Assembly (NCBI GenBank): GCA_963823845.1
Contig: CAWGND010000011.1
Location: forward strand, 620,001 to 684,000
DNA length: 64,000 nucleotides
Direction of reading: 5' to 3'
Origin: Alloacidobacterium sp963823845
GTDB taxonomy: Bacteria; Acidobacteriota; Terriglobia; Terriglobales; Acidobacteriaceae
Positions 1 to 8,603 of this stretch are shown here, piece after piece. The notes below the pieces were generated by a model, which made no database searches, was not told the origin of the DNA, and saw only the letters and a list, made by a program, of their open reading frames with translations. Position 1 is the first letter of the stretch. Each line of letters starts with the position of its first letter. The position numbers and the translations under genes are program-made.

Positions 1-1356
1 CACACATGCTTCTGCTGATAACCCGACAAGCTTCGCCCATCCATCGCCGGCCAGTCCCTTGCATCTCCGATGATCGAGGAGTTGCCCCCTGCCATCTTTG
101 GAGAAGTCGTACCAGTAGTTTCGTTTGCGATCGAGCGAGACATAGCCGTTTGTTAGAAAAAGATCGAGCGTCCCGTCGTTATTCAGGTCGCCGAACTGTG
201 CGCCGAAGCTCCACCCGCCGAGCTCCACGCCCATATCGCGCGCAAGATTTTCAAATTTGACGTCATTGCCCGAGGTGCCTTCTTTGGGAACCCACAAATT
301 GTTGCCCTGAATCAGCACACCGTCTTCTGAGATGTTCGACACGTAGACGGAATAGCGGCCCTGATTGAAGATGTCGCCAAATGCAACGTTCATGCCGCTC
401 TTAGGAGCGAAGCCCACGCCAGTCTGCTCGCCCGCTTCATGGAACCGCTTGCCGTCGTTGAGATACAACTCGGAAACTCCATAGTCATTGGCGATGAAGA
501 GATCAGGATGCCCGGTGCCACGCAGATCAGCAGCACCTGCAGCCAAGGCCCACCGTCTACTGGCGATACCAACTTTTTCGCTTACTTCTTCAAATTTTCC
601 ATTGCCTAGATTGTGGAAGAGATATTTGCGGCCGCCGTTTTTCGCGTATTCGAAGCTGTCCGGCATCATGCTGGTCGACTTCAGATGCCAGAGATCGACA
701 TCCTCCGGATAATAGCCGCCAACGAAGAGGTCGAGCAGTCCATCGCCATCGTAATCAAACCAGACAGCGGTGTTCGCATTGATCCAGGGAGGCAATCCCG
801 CCTGCTCGCTCACGCGGGTAAAGTCGTGGCCCTGGTTGTTATGGAACAGCTCAGGGCGGCCCCATTTGATCAGAAACAGATCTTCGTAGCCGTCATTGTC
901 ATAGTCGCCCCACACGGCTCCCATAGAAACACCAGTACCAGGTTGGTTGACATCGGCAATCCCCATCTCTTCTGCCACATCTTTGAAAGTGCCATCGTGC
1001 ATGTTTCGGTAGAGATGGTTTTTACTGCCCTCCTTGCTGTCAGTCACGTAAATGTCGGGCCATCCGTCGCGATCGAAATCAACAATGGATACTGACGCCC
1101 CCATCGACGCCACTTCCGGCATAATGTGTGCGAGCTTCGAATCCAGCGTCGGCCCCTGATGGACAAAATCAATGCCTGAGGCGTGGGAGACTTCCTGAAG
1201 ATAGAAACCGTGTCGTGCAAGCGCGGCACTGATATCCAGCGTTGTTTTCGCGGACGCCTTACGCTCGGACGACAGGCGCTTCACCACAACGGGAGTCAGT
1301 AGAAGCCCGGCGAAAAAGATGATCAGCAAAACTCGTGCAATGGGTACGCGCTTCAT
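1..1356 (-). CDS. Secreted VCBS/FG-GAP repeat protein, CRTAC1-like (3' end off window)
   Basis: The minus strand is open from an ATG at 1356 to the left edge (452 codons, no stop), so the C-terminus is missing. The N-terminus MKRVPIARVLLIIFFAGLLL is a signal peptide or membrane anchor. Several calcium-binding style propeller repeats follow, of the form D-x-D-x-D-G, for example DFDRDGWPDIYVTD, DYDNDGYEDLFLI, DYDGDGLLDLFVGG and DLNNDGTLDLFLTNG. This is typical of CRTAC1-type extracellular beta-propellers, which often end in an ASPIC/UnbV domain (not visible here). Its ATG overlaps the TGA of the upstream gene by 4 bases, so the pair is probably translationally coupled. The ligand is unknown. 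Confidence 0.85.
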   Translation of the reverse strand, partial: MKRVPIARVLLIIFFAGLLLTPVVVKRLSSERKASAKTTLDISAALARHGFYLQEVSHASGIDFVHQGPTLDSKLAHIMPEVASMGASVSIVDFDRDGWPDIYVTDSKEGSKNHLYRNMHDGTFKDVAEEMGIADVNQPGTGVSMGAVWGDYDNDGYEDLFLIKWGRPELFHNNQGHDFTRVSEQAGLPPWINANTAVWFDYDGDGLLDLFVGGYYPEDVDLWHLKSTSMMPDSFEYAKNGGRKYLFHNLGNGKFEEVSEKVGIASRRWALAAGAADLRGTGHPDLFIANDYGVSELYLNDGKRFHEAGEQTGVGFAPKSGMNVAFGDIFNQGRYSVYVSNISEDGVLIQGNNLWVPKEGTSGNDVKFENLARDMGVELGGWSFGAQFGDLNNDGTLDLFLTNGYVSLDRKRNYWYDFSKDGRGQLLDHRRCKGLAGDGWAKLVGLSAEACV

Positions 1357-4300
1357 TTTCCGGCGTTACTCCTCAAGGCATTTTCAAAAATATCGGGCGT
1401 GACGTAGCGCGTTTGATACGTTTGCCAATCGTTCGTGTGGTGTCGGTAGACCCAATCGTCTGCCAGCTTGCCGGGCGGTGTGTCGTATTCCGTTCTGGAG
1501 TGGTAGGGATACGGGAGCACGGTCCGGGAATAGGTGGAGTTGTAGTCGCCGTCTTTGATCCAGCCATCGCCAGCGATCACATAATCGCGCACCCAGCCGG
1601 TGGGCGGAGGAAGCGGCGCGGCAAAACGAAGGCCCAACTCATCGCCGGCATTCATGACCACATAGCGATCGTCAATGTTCGTCAGAAGCGGACGCACGTC
1701 ACCATAGCGTGTGTAATAGCCCGCAAGATCGCGCCAGATCTGCGTCGTTGCCAGAAGATGGTTGTAGTCCGGAATCTCTGGAGAAGAGGCGTTGGCCTGA
1801 TGAATGATGGAGTAGCCCCGGTAGTGCAAGTCCGCCGTCGTCGGATCCAGCCGCGTGATTTTGAGTGCCGTATCCGGCAGCCCCCTGGCCCACTCAATCG
1901 AGTCCCAGTAAATTTCCAGACTCGTACGCAGCCGTACTTTGCGCGGAGTTCCCGGGACAAATACATTCGTGAGATCGATAAGGCATGTTTTGTTTCGGCC
2001 AGCGGGGAAGCCCAGATTTGGCGTTGCTACTTTCCATCCACCGTGCCCATCAGGAACCTCAAGACTCAGCGGGTGCGGAGGCTCATGGCGCCCCTGGCTC
2101 ATCGCTATGTTGATCGAAGAGTCCGACGGATGCAGCCAGCCGGTTGCGATCAGCCACAACGGCCCGTTTGCTGGCACATCGTTACCCAAGTCGACCTCGA
2201 CGTAGTGGTCGCGGGTCACTCCCTGATACTGCCCGCGCCCAAACGTATCCAGATATTTACCGTCAAGCGACCTGAGAATGTCCGTCACGTCCTGTCCGGT
2301 GTCATCCACTGCGCCTGCTATCGATTGCGGCGTCGCCACGGCTGTCACCGCGAGCTTCACAGGTGGCGCGGCGTAACGCTCGTCGGTGAATATCTCGGTT
2401 CCTGCTGGATGATCGACCGTCATCAGTGCAAGGTAGTCGTAGTAGTAGGTCTCCCATAGCTCGCCTGTGATGCGCAAATCGTAATAACCATCACGTGGAA
2501 CAAGCTGGTCGCTGCCGATTTTGTACCACTCCTGCGTTGCCTCGATGCGCGCCGGACCGAGCGAGTTAATGCGCAGACCAATCGCCGAACCCCACGGCAC
2601 CGTGTCCTTCACAAACTCCATCTGCTTGCCGTTATAGGCAAAGAGAAACGGGCAAGATCCCTTGAGCCGCTGCTCTGTCACAATTTCCTGATCGGCTTTA
2701 AGCCCAAACTCGGCTCGCACCGAGCCATTTGGCCAGACGATGCGAGCGACGTCCACTTGCGTCTGTTCACCTAGACCAAAATGCAGCTCTGGACTTGTGA
2801 TCGGCTGCTTCTGCACCAGCAGTCCCGAACGAATCTCAATGTCACCACCGATGCCGAAAGAGTTGATGCGCTGATCCCCCGTGGCCTGGTGTGCGCGGGG
2901 CCGGATGGTTTGCCAGTGATAGTTTCTGGTCCCGCGATTCACTCCCTCGATGGCTTGACCGTCGGCAGAAATCTCTAACAGGTCAAGCCGTCCGGTGCCC
3001 TGTAAATCCGCCGCGTCAAAAAACATTCCCGTCGCCGCGGGCTTGTTCATCAGAACAAATTTTCCATGCTCATCCTGAAGCCAGATGAGAGCGCCTTCTG
3101 CAGAGTCAACCGGAGCAAGCAGCAGGTCGAAGGCGCCATTGTTATCCAGATCGCCGACGCGCAGGCGAACTTCGTGCGCAAGATAATTTCCGGCATCCGG
3201 CACATTCGCAATTACGGCTGACGTCCAGCCTCTGCTTCCTTCCGGCTCAGAAAGTGAAACGATAGTACCGTCCCCGCGAACTGTGAGCAGAGCAAGCATG
3301 CCGTCTCGATTTACATCGGCAACGGCAAGCGCCTTGATACCAGAAAAGCTGGTCGGCACAGCTTGTTCGTGGAATCTGCCCGAGCGTTCGTTGATGAAAA
3401 CATGAAGCCGGCCTGAACCATCCATCAATGCAGCATCTGGATTGCCATCGCCATTCAAGTCAGCCCAAACAAACTGCCGTACGCCCGAAACACCGGCGAA
3501 AGGACGAATCGGCAGGAAGGTACCGTCGCCATTGTTCCGCAAAACAATAGGAGGTCCATCTTTTGCGCCAACTACTATGTCGAGATCGCCGTCGGCTTCG
3601 ATATCGACCGCCCAGGCGCCTGTGTAAGCGCCGTCTGTCACGGAGCGCGGCAGCTTTGTCTGGCCGGTTACATCGGTAAAAACTTCAGGCTTATCCTGAC
3701 GCAGAAAGCGCAGGCCGCCCGCGCCTGCCAGCACAACGTCGGTCTTGAAGTCGTAGTTGAAGTCGACAGGTAAAACCCCTTCGGGCTGCGGCGCAACATT
3801 CGCGGAACCGCCCGGAAATGAAAAGGCTGCTCCAGTTGACAGACGCACATCGTGCGCGTTCGCTACCGCCGCAGCAGGCACGCCGGAGCCGTTCAGCGAA
3901 ATGGCGCCGATCCAGTTCCACTTTCCCGCCGGCAGATTCGCCAAAGGCTGGGGCGCGAAAGACATCGCGTCATCAGGAGGGGCAGGTTTGAATACCGGCG
4001 AGGCCAGTCTCAGAAAATGCGTGAAGGGGATGGCTTCCTCTCCCGGCTGCGGCTTGATCTCCGACAGGCTGGCGCGAAATTCCGGGACCTGCATCAACAC
4101 ATTGCGTAGGAAAATTGACCGTGTCGCCGCCGCCTTTGGTTCTGGACCGCCGGCGGCTGTCTGCAAAACTGCCAGCTGTTGCTTCACGTCTGCCGGCCAT
4201 GCGCTAGATTGGGCTGCAATCTTGCCCACAGTGGAATGCAGCTTCGCTGCATCGCCGCGTTTTGCCGCAATCCGGCTGAGTTCGAGCAGCGCCGCAAGAT

Positions 4301-4904
4301 TGTTAGGCTGCGTCGCCAGAATCTGCTCCATCAGTCGCTGAAAATCCGCATCGCTGTTTTCGTCGCCCTGGCGCTCAACTTCCGATGCAAGCTGATAGAC
4401 CGCGCGCAGATTCGCAGGGTTCAGCTGGATTGCCTGGCGCAAGTCGGCGATTGCTTTGGACGAGTTTCCGCGGTCGCTTTCCAGCAACCCAAGCAGGTAA
4501 TAAATGCGATCATTGTTCGGGGCGAGCTCGCGCGCCCGATCAAGCCGTTGCTCTGCTGCATCAAAGCTACGCTGACGCAGCGCCAGAATGCCCCAGTTCG
4601 CCCAGGCCGCCGGCTCTCCCGGAACCATCTGCGTCGCTTTTCCCAGGTTAGCGTCTGCGCGAACGTCATCACCCACCTGCAGAGCCGCCAGGCCGACATA
4701 AAATGTGGAGACAAAATCGGCATAGGCCTTTGAAGACGGATCAGGCAACCGTTCTCCCGAGCGACAACCTGCAGAAAGTAAAGTCAACAGAGCTGCAATG
4801 CAGACCGTGACCTGACCCGAAAGCTCACAGAAGCTCCCCATGAGCTTTCTAACGCGTGTGCTGATTCTCATGCAATCTTTTATTCTGAGGGTTCTACTGA
4901 ACAT
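1353..4904 (-). CDS. Large lipoprotein with TPR, VCBS propeller and ASPIC/UnbV domains
   Basis: This 1183-residue protein starts with a lipoprotein signal: hydrophobic segment ending LLSAGC, with the lipidated Cys at about residue 47. Starts at residues 12 (4871) or 22 (4841) would give a more normal signal length; no strong ribosome site separates them. Residues about 60-235 are TPR-like helical repeats (NNDRIYYLLGLLESDRGN, LNPANLRAVYQLA). About 300-640 hold FG-GAP/VCBS blades (DFNYDFKTDVVLAG, DLNGDGNPDAALMD). About 675-735 match an ASPIC/UnbV domain (HFGLGEQTQVDVARIVWPNG). The last 450 residues are unassigned. Probably outer-membrane anchored; the combination suggests a role in surface protein or ligand handling, but no reaction can be named. 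Confidence 0.8.
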   Translation of the reverse strand: MFSRTLRIKDCMRISTRVRKLMGSFCELSGQVTVCIAALLTLLSAGCRSGERLPDPSSKAYADFVSTFYVGLAALQVGDDVRADANLGKATQMVPGEPAAWANWGILALRQRSFDAAEQRLDRARELAPNNDRIYYLLGLLESDRGNSSKAIADLRQAIQLNPANLRAVYQLASEVERQGDENSDADFQRLMEQILATQPNNLAALLELSRIAAKRGDAAKLHSTVGKIAAQSSAWPADVKQQLAVLQTAAGGPEPKAAATRSIFLRNVLMQVPEFRASLSEIKPQPGEEAIPFTHFLRLASPVFKPAPPDDAMSFAPQPLANLPAGKWNWIGAISLNGSGVPAAAVANAHDVRLSTGAAFSFPGGSANVAPQPEGVLPVDFNYDFKTDVVLAGAGGLRFLRQDKPEVFTDVTGQTKLPRSVTDGAYTGAWAVDIEADGDLDIVVGAKDGPPIVLRNNGDGTFLPIRPFAGVSGVRQFVWADLNGDGNPDAALMDGSGRLHVFINERSGRFHEQAVPTSFSGIKALAVADVNRDGMLALLTVRGDGTIVSLSEPEGSRGWTSAVIANVPDAGNYLAHEVRLRVGDLDNNGAFDLLLAPVDSAEGALIWLQDEHGKFVLMNKPAATGMFFDAADLQGTGRLDLLEISADGQAIEGVNRGTRNYHWQTIRPRAHQATGDQRINSFGIGGDIEIRSGLLVQKQPITSPELHFGLGEQTQVDVARIVWPNGSVRAEFGLKADQEIVTEQRLKGSCPFLFAYNGKQMEFVKDTVPWGSAIGLRINSLGPARIEATQEWYKIGSDQLVPRDGYYDLRITGELWETYYYDYLALMTVDHPAGTEIFTDERYAAPPVKLAVTAVATPQSIAGAVDDTGQDVTDILRSLDGKYLDTFGRGQYQGVTRDHYVEVDLGNDVPANGPLWLIATGWLHPSDSSINIAMSQGRHEPPHPLSLEVPDGHGGWKVATPNLGFPAGRNKTCLIDLTNVFVPGTPRKVRLRTSLEIYWDSIEWARGLPDTALKITRLDPTTADLHYRGYSIIHQANASSPEIPDYNHLLATTQIWRDLAGYYTRYGDVRPLLTNIDDRYVVMNAGDELGLRFAAPLPPPTGWVRDYVIAGDGWIKDGDYNSTYSRTVLPYPYHSRTEYDTPPGKLADDWVYRHHTNDWQTYQTRYVTPDIFENALRSNAGK

Positions 4905-5046
4905 ACCGCAAATCGAATCAAGCTCTGAAACTAGAAAGCTGCGGAGGCCGGTTTCGTTGTTTAACTGCCTAACTGCTGTTTTTGTGGCTGCTTACACTTC
5001 GCCTATACGCGCGCTGGCTCAATCTAATGACATCAAAGGTGGCCAT

Positions 5047-5070
5047 GTCATCCACCGAAAGGTGGATGAC
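5047..5070. promoter_or_regulatory. Perfect hairpin with GAAA tetraloop in divergent intergenic region
   Basis: A 10-bp perfect inverted repeat (arm GTCATCCACC) encloses GAAA, a GNRA-type tetraloop. It sits in the 505-bp gap between two divergent operons, about 140 bp upstream of the minus-strand gene and 340 bp upstream of the porin. No T-run follows on either strand, so a terminator is unlikely. It could be part of an untranslated leader or a protein operator; neither is proven. Confidence 0.4.
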
Positions 5071-5221
5071 TGCTTCCATCTTTTGGCCGAAGTCATGCTT
5101 CGCTTCAATTTGCGCCTCTAAATTTTCTCGTAGAGAAGATTTCTTGATCCCGAGATCAGAAGTCTTAGATCAATATCAAACTTTAGATGGTTGACCCGAT
5201 CCACATCCTTCCTTCATGTTT

Positions 5222-5304
5222 GCATAGATCAGATCAAGAGCTGTGGGTCTCCACTTCGACAAGTGGAAACGATTCCGCTGATAAAAGCTCGTCGGCACCT
5301 ATGC
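5222..5304 (+). promoter_or_regulatory. Candidate structured 5' leader of the porin/ABC operon
   Basis: Nested complementary segments can fold into a compact element: GCATAG (5222-5227) with CTATGC (5299-5304), GAGCT (5238-5242) with AGCTC (5286-5290), and a hairpin CCACTT-CGAC-AAGTGG (5251-5266). The joining strands are long and purine-rich, as in aptamers. It lies about 105 bp before the porin start. I do not recognise any known riboswitch class; short stems can arise by chance, so this stays a candidate. Confidence 0.35.
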
Positions 5305-5358
5305 TTACGACTGTTTAAAGCCGCACGCGAGGTCTCTTAGTAGGAATCTCCCCCCAAA

Positions 5359-5378
5359 ACCGGGAAATCAATCCCGGT
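5359..5378 (+). promoter_or_regulatory. Hairpin just upstream of porin ribosome-binding site
   Basis: ACCGGGA and TCCCGGT form a perfect 7-bp stem with a 6-base loop, ending 31 bases before the TTG start of the porin. It is followed by AAAAAC and later by GCTTTTTCGGAGG, so it could act as an attenuator or expression platform. A C-rich CTCCCCCC tract just upstream (5349-5356) could pair with the GGAG of the ribosome site. This is inference from base pairing only. Confidence 0.4.
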
Positions 5379-5409
5379 AAAAACTGGTTAGCTTTTTCGG
5401 AGGCCGAAT

Positions 5410-6894
5410 TTGCGTCGTCTTGTTGGTTTCTCAGTCCTGCTCTCTGCGGCAGCCACATTATGCGGTCAGACCCAGCCACAGCAACCTGCTGCTTCGCCTC
5501 ACGCCGTGAACTTTTTTGTTTACGACCGGGCTCGCGCTCAAGGCTGGGATTGGTATGAAGCGCCGCCGTATCAGAACTGTTATGGGTATGGTGAGTCCCT
5601 GCTTCGCTTTGGGCTTACTCAAAGCATTAAGAACTGGGACTGGAGATTGGAGATCACGCAGCCCACGATCATTGACGCTCCTAACTACGCTGTAAGTCCC
5701 GTTACCGCACAAGGCCAGCTCGGTTTTGGCGGCACCTATTATGCTGCAAATGGAAACAACTCCTACCCCGCCGCGGCCTTTCTCAAACAGGCATTTCTCC
5801 GCTACAACTTTGGCGAGGGCGATAAGAATCTACGACTCGGACGATTTGAATTCTTTGAAGGCCTGGAGACCAAACCGAAGAATCCAACACTTGCATGGCT
5901 CCAGCCCAACCGCGTAGCACAGAGATTGGTGGGCAACTTCAGCTTCACGGTCGCGCAGCGCAGCTTTGACGGAGTCGACGCTCACTATGGTCAGGGTTCA
6001 TGGGATATAACCGCCATGGCGGCACGCGCGAACCAGGGCGTCTTCAACATGAACGGCAATCCGGAAATAAACGTTGACATTCAGTATCTTGCCTATACCA
6101 AGACTGACTGGAAGGATCGCTTCCTGTGGCGGGTGTTCGCGATTGGGTATCACGATGGCCGCACGGGAATAACGAAAACCGACAACCGGCCGTTGCCAGT
6201 CCGTCAGGCAGACCATCAGAACATCCGCATCGGCACATACGGCGCTGATTTCCTCACGGCCATCCCCGCTGGGCCTGGACAGTTCGACTTTGTCGGCTGG
6301 GGAGTTTTGCAGAATGGCCAGTGGGGAACGCAGGACCAGCGTGCAGGCGCCGCAACTGTCGAGGGTGGCTACCAACTGCTGCATGTTGCGAGTACGCCGT
6401 GGCTGCGCGGCGGATGGTGGCGAGGCAGCGGCGACAACAACCCCAACGACAATAAACACGGTACGTTCGTAGAACTGCTACCCACTCCGCGTGTCTACGC
6501 TCGCTTTCCGATCTATAACCTGATGAACCTTGAAGACGGATTCGTGCAGGTGATTGATCGCCCGCTGAAACCGTGGGAGTTGCGGGGCGATCTGCATTGG
6601 ATCCAGCTGACGTCCGGTAAGGACCTCTGGTATCAGGGAGGCGGTCCGTTCGACAACAAGGTCTTCGGATATACGGGACGCCCCAGCAATGGGCACTCAT
6701 CTATGACTTCTTTATTCGACATCAGCTCAGACTGGCATGCGACCCACTATCTGGATGTCAATCTTTACTACGCTTACAGCTGGGGCAGGTCGGTAGTAGG
6801 AGCGATCTATCCCGCGAACCGGAACGCGCAAATGGGCTACCTGGAGTTGGTTTACCACTGGAACACGGCGCTAGTGTCGTCTCAACACCACTAG
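5410..6894 (+). CDS. Outer-membrane porin, alginate-export-like beta-barrel
   Basis: A 494-residue protein with a signal peptide (ending near LSAAATLCGQ) and a long, aromatic-rich sequence of alternating hydrophobic and polar residues typical of a beta-barrel. The ending ...YLELVYHW is barrel-like. Phrases such as LRLGRFEFFEGLE and AQRLVGNFSFTVAQRSFDGVDAHYG fit the alginate-export family of porins. The start is a TTG at 5410, placed 6 bases after a perfect GGAGG (5399-5403). It heads a cluster with an ABC importer, so it probably admits the same solute through the outer membrane. The substrate need not be alginate; family names in this group say little about specificity. Confidence 0.75.
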   Translation: MRRLVGFSVLLSAAATLCGQTQPQQPAASPHAVNFFVYDRARAQGWDWYEAPPYQNCYGYGESLLRFGLTQSIKNWDWRLEITQPTIIDAPNYAVSPVTAQGQLGFGGTYYAANGNNSYPAAAFLKQAFLRYNFGEGDKNLRLGRFEFFEGLETKPKNPTLAWLQPNRVAQRLVGNFSFTVAQRSFDGVDAHYGQGSWDITAMAARANQGVFNMNGNPEINVDIQYLAYTKTDWKDRFLWRVFAIGYHDGRTGITKTDNRPLPVRQADHQNIRIGTYGADFLTAIPAGPGQFDFVGWGVLQNGQWGTQDQRAGAATVEGGYQLLHVASTPWLRGGWWRGSGDNNPNDNKHGTFVELLPTPRVYARFPIYNLMNLEDGFVQVIDRPLKPWELRGDLHWIQLTSGKDLWYQGGGPFDNKVFGYTGRPSNGHSSMTSLFDISSDWHATHYLDVNLYYAYSWGRSVVGAIYPANRNAQMGYLELVYHWNTALVSSQHH

Positions 6895-7055
6895 CGTTTC
6901 CAGCGCTTCGCCAGACATAAGATTGGCCTTTGCCTCCATCTTTTGATCGAGGCGCGAGGTCAACTCATGTAGTTAAGATCATCCTGACTAAGCTGCTAAG
7001 AAATTCAGCGCCGCAAGATGCCAATGCGAAGAAGACAGATCGGGGAAGACCAGCA

Positions 7056-7814
7056 ATGAACATGCGTGTGCGTCTTCGCCCTATTCTGTTTATCCTCGTC
7101 CTTCTCGTTATCTGGGAGATTGCAGCGCGAAGGCAATCCGCCCATCTGTTGCCTGGACCGTGGGAAACAGCAGGCGGCATCGCCGACCTGATACGGCATG
7201 GTTTGCTTCTGAAGTATGTTGTTGCTTCGCTCTTTCGCGTGACGTGGGGCTTTCTTTTGGCGGCGGTTCTGGCCGTACCTTTGGGGCTTATCATCGGCTG
7301 GTATCGCCGGGCGGAGATGGCGTTTAACCCAATCATTCAGATTCTTCGCCCGATCTCTCCACTTGCGTGGATTCCTATTGCAATTCTCTGGTTCGGCGTA
7401 GGCGATCTGGCAGCTATCTTTCTCATCTTTCTCGGATCGTTTCTGCCTTTATTGGTGACTGCCATCAATGCGGCGCGGAGCGTTCCGGCGGTGTATGTAA
7501 ATGCGGGCCGCAATTTCGGTTTAAGCTCTGCTCGGCTTGTCTATCAGGTCTTTTATCCGGCTGTGGTTCCGCAACTGATCGTCGGGCTGCGGATCACGCT
7601 CGGCGTTGCCTGGCTTGTAGTGGTGGCCGCGGAAATGATCGCGGTGAACTCTGGACTTGGCTTCCTCATCATCGATGCGCGCAACGCCGGCAACCGGTAT
7701 GACCTCGTAGTTGCGGGCATGGTCATTATTGGCGTCATTGGCTTGTTGTTAGACATGGGAATGCGATCGCTCGAAAAAGTGAAGTCGTTTCGTTGGAGCT
7801 ATTCGGAGGATTAG
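7056..7814 (+). CDS. ABC transporter permease, SsuC/TauC/NrtB type
   Basis: About 252 residues with six hydrophobic segments and the binding-protein-dependent transport EAA-like loop (NAGRNFGLSSARLVYQVF, then PAVVPQLIVGLR). The ATG at 7056 is preceded by GGGGAAG at good spacing; an upstream extension in frame to 6930 has no signal and was left out. It is the first of two paralogous permeases flanking the ATPase, and both share the segment ILRPISPxAWIP. The pair is expected to form the heterodimeric inner-membrane channel. Families of this type import sulfonates, nitrate, thiamine precursors and similar small solutes; the substrate here is not evident. Confidence 0.85.
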   Translation: MNMRVRLRPILFILVLLVIWEIAARRQSAHLLPGPWETAGGIADLIRHGLLLKYVVASLFRVTWGFLLAAVLAVPLGLIIGWYRRAEMAFNPIIQILRPISPLAWIPIAILWFGVGDLAAIFLIFLGSFLPLLVTAINAARSVPAVYVNAGRNFGLSSARLVYQVFYPAVVPQLIVGLRITLGVAWLVVVAAEMIAVNSGLGFLIIDARNAGNRYDLVVAGMVIIGVIGLLLDMGMRSLEKVKSFRWSYSED

Positions 7815-7817
7815 AAG

Positions 7818-8603
7818 TTGTTACTTAAGGAAAGCGTCGTGGCTTCAGCTCTCAAAACCAAATTGTCCGTCGAGAACGCCAGTATGACGTTCAAACGCGA
7901 TGGCAAGAGCACACCAGTCCTCGAAAACATCAGCCTCGAAGTGCGAGACGGGGAGTTCGTCTGCCTGCTCGGCCCCTCGGGTTGCGGCAAGACGACACTG
8001 CTGAATGCCATGGCCGGTTTCCTTTCGCCAACGAGCGGGCAAATTCAAGTCGACGGCGAAGTGGTGCGCGGCCCTGATCCTCGCCGCATCTTTGTGTTTC
8101 AGGAGCGAGGAGTTTTTCCCTGGCTTACCGTTGAGGGCAACATCGGCTTTGGTCTGTTCAAGCTGCCACGAGCCGAGCGCGAAGAGCGCATTGCGCACTA
8201 CATCAATATGGTTGGTTTAGAGGGCTTTGAAAAAGCTTATCCGCCAGAGCTTTCAGGTGGCATGAAGCAGCGCCTCGAAGTCGCCCGCGCTCTGGCCGTC
8301 AATCCAGACATGCTCTTTCTCGACGAGCCTTTTGGCGCGCTCGATTCGATTACGCGTCTGGTGATGCGTGGCGAACTGCTCCGTATCTGGGAGGCGGAGC
8401 GGAAGACGATCATCTTCGTTACGCACGACATTGACGAAGCGGTGCAGCTTGCCGACCGGGTAGTTGTCATGAGCGCGCGTCCAGCCACCATTCAGCAAAT
8501 TGTGAATATCGACATATCTCATCCGCGCGATATCAGCTCAGCCCGCTATCTGGATTTGCGCGACGGCATCTTCAAGCAGATTGGCCTGGCTCATCACGTA
8601 TGA
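7818..8603 (+). CDS. ABC transporter ATP-binding protein, NitT/TauT family
   Basis: Complete nucleotide-binding domain: Walker A GPSGCGKTT (residues 52-60), Q-loop Gln 95 in FVFQERGVFPWLTV, signature LSGGMKQR (145-152), Walker B MLFLDEP (165-171) followed by the D-loop FGALD, and switch His 203 in VTHD. It energises import by the flanking permeases. The start is TTG at 7818 with GGAGGA (7805-7810) seven bases upstream. It lies 3 bases after the first permease and overlaps the second by 4 bases (ATGA), indicating one co-translated operon. Length 261 residues is normal for the family. Confidence 0.93.
   Translation: MLLKESVVASALKTKLSVENASMTFKRDGKSTPVLENISLEVRDGEFVCLLGPSGCGKTTLLNAMAGFLSPTSGQIQVDGEVVRGPDPRRIFVFQERGVFPWLTVEGNIGFGLFKLPRAEREERIAHYINMVGLEGFEKAYPPELSGGMKQRLEVARALAVNPDMLFLDEPFGALDSITRLVMRGELLRIWEAERKTIIFVTHDIDEAVQLADRVVVMSARPATIQQIVNIDISHPRDISSARYLDLRDGIFKQIGLAHHV

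Noticed and set aside
5071..5409. Known riboswitch classes (cobalamin, TPP, ykkC/guanidine, SAM, Moco) upstream of the porin
   Set aside because: None of the conserved boxes of these classes could be found; only generic stems remain, reported as an unassigned leader.
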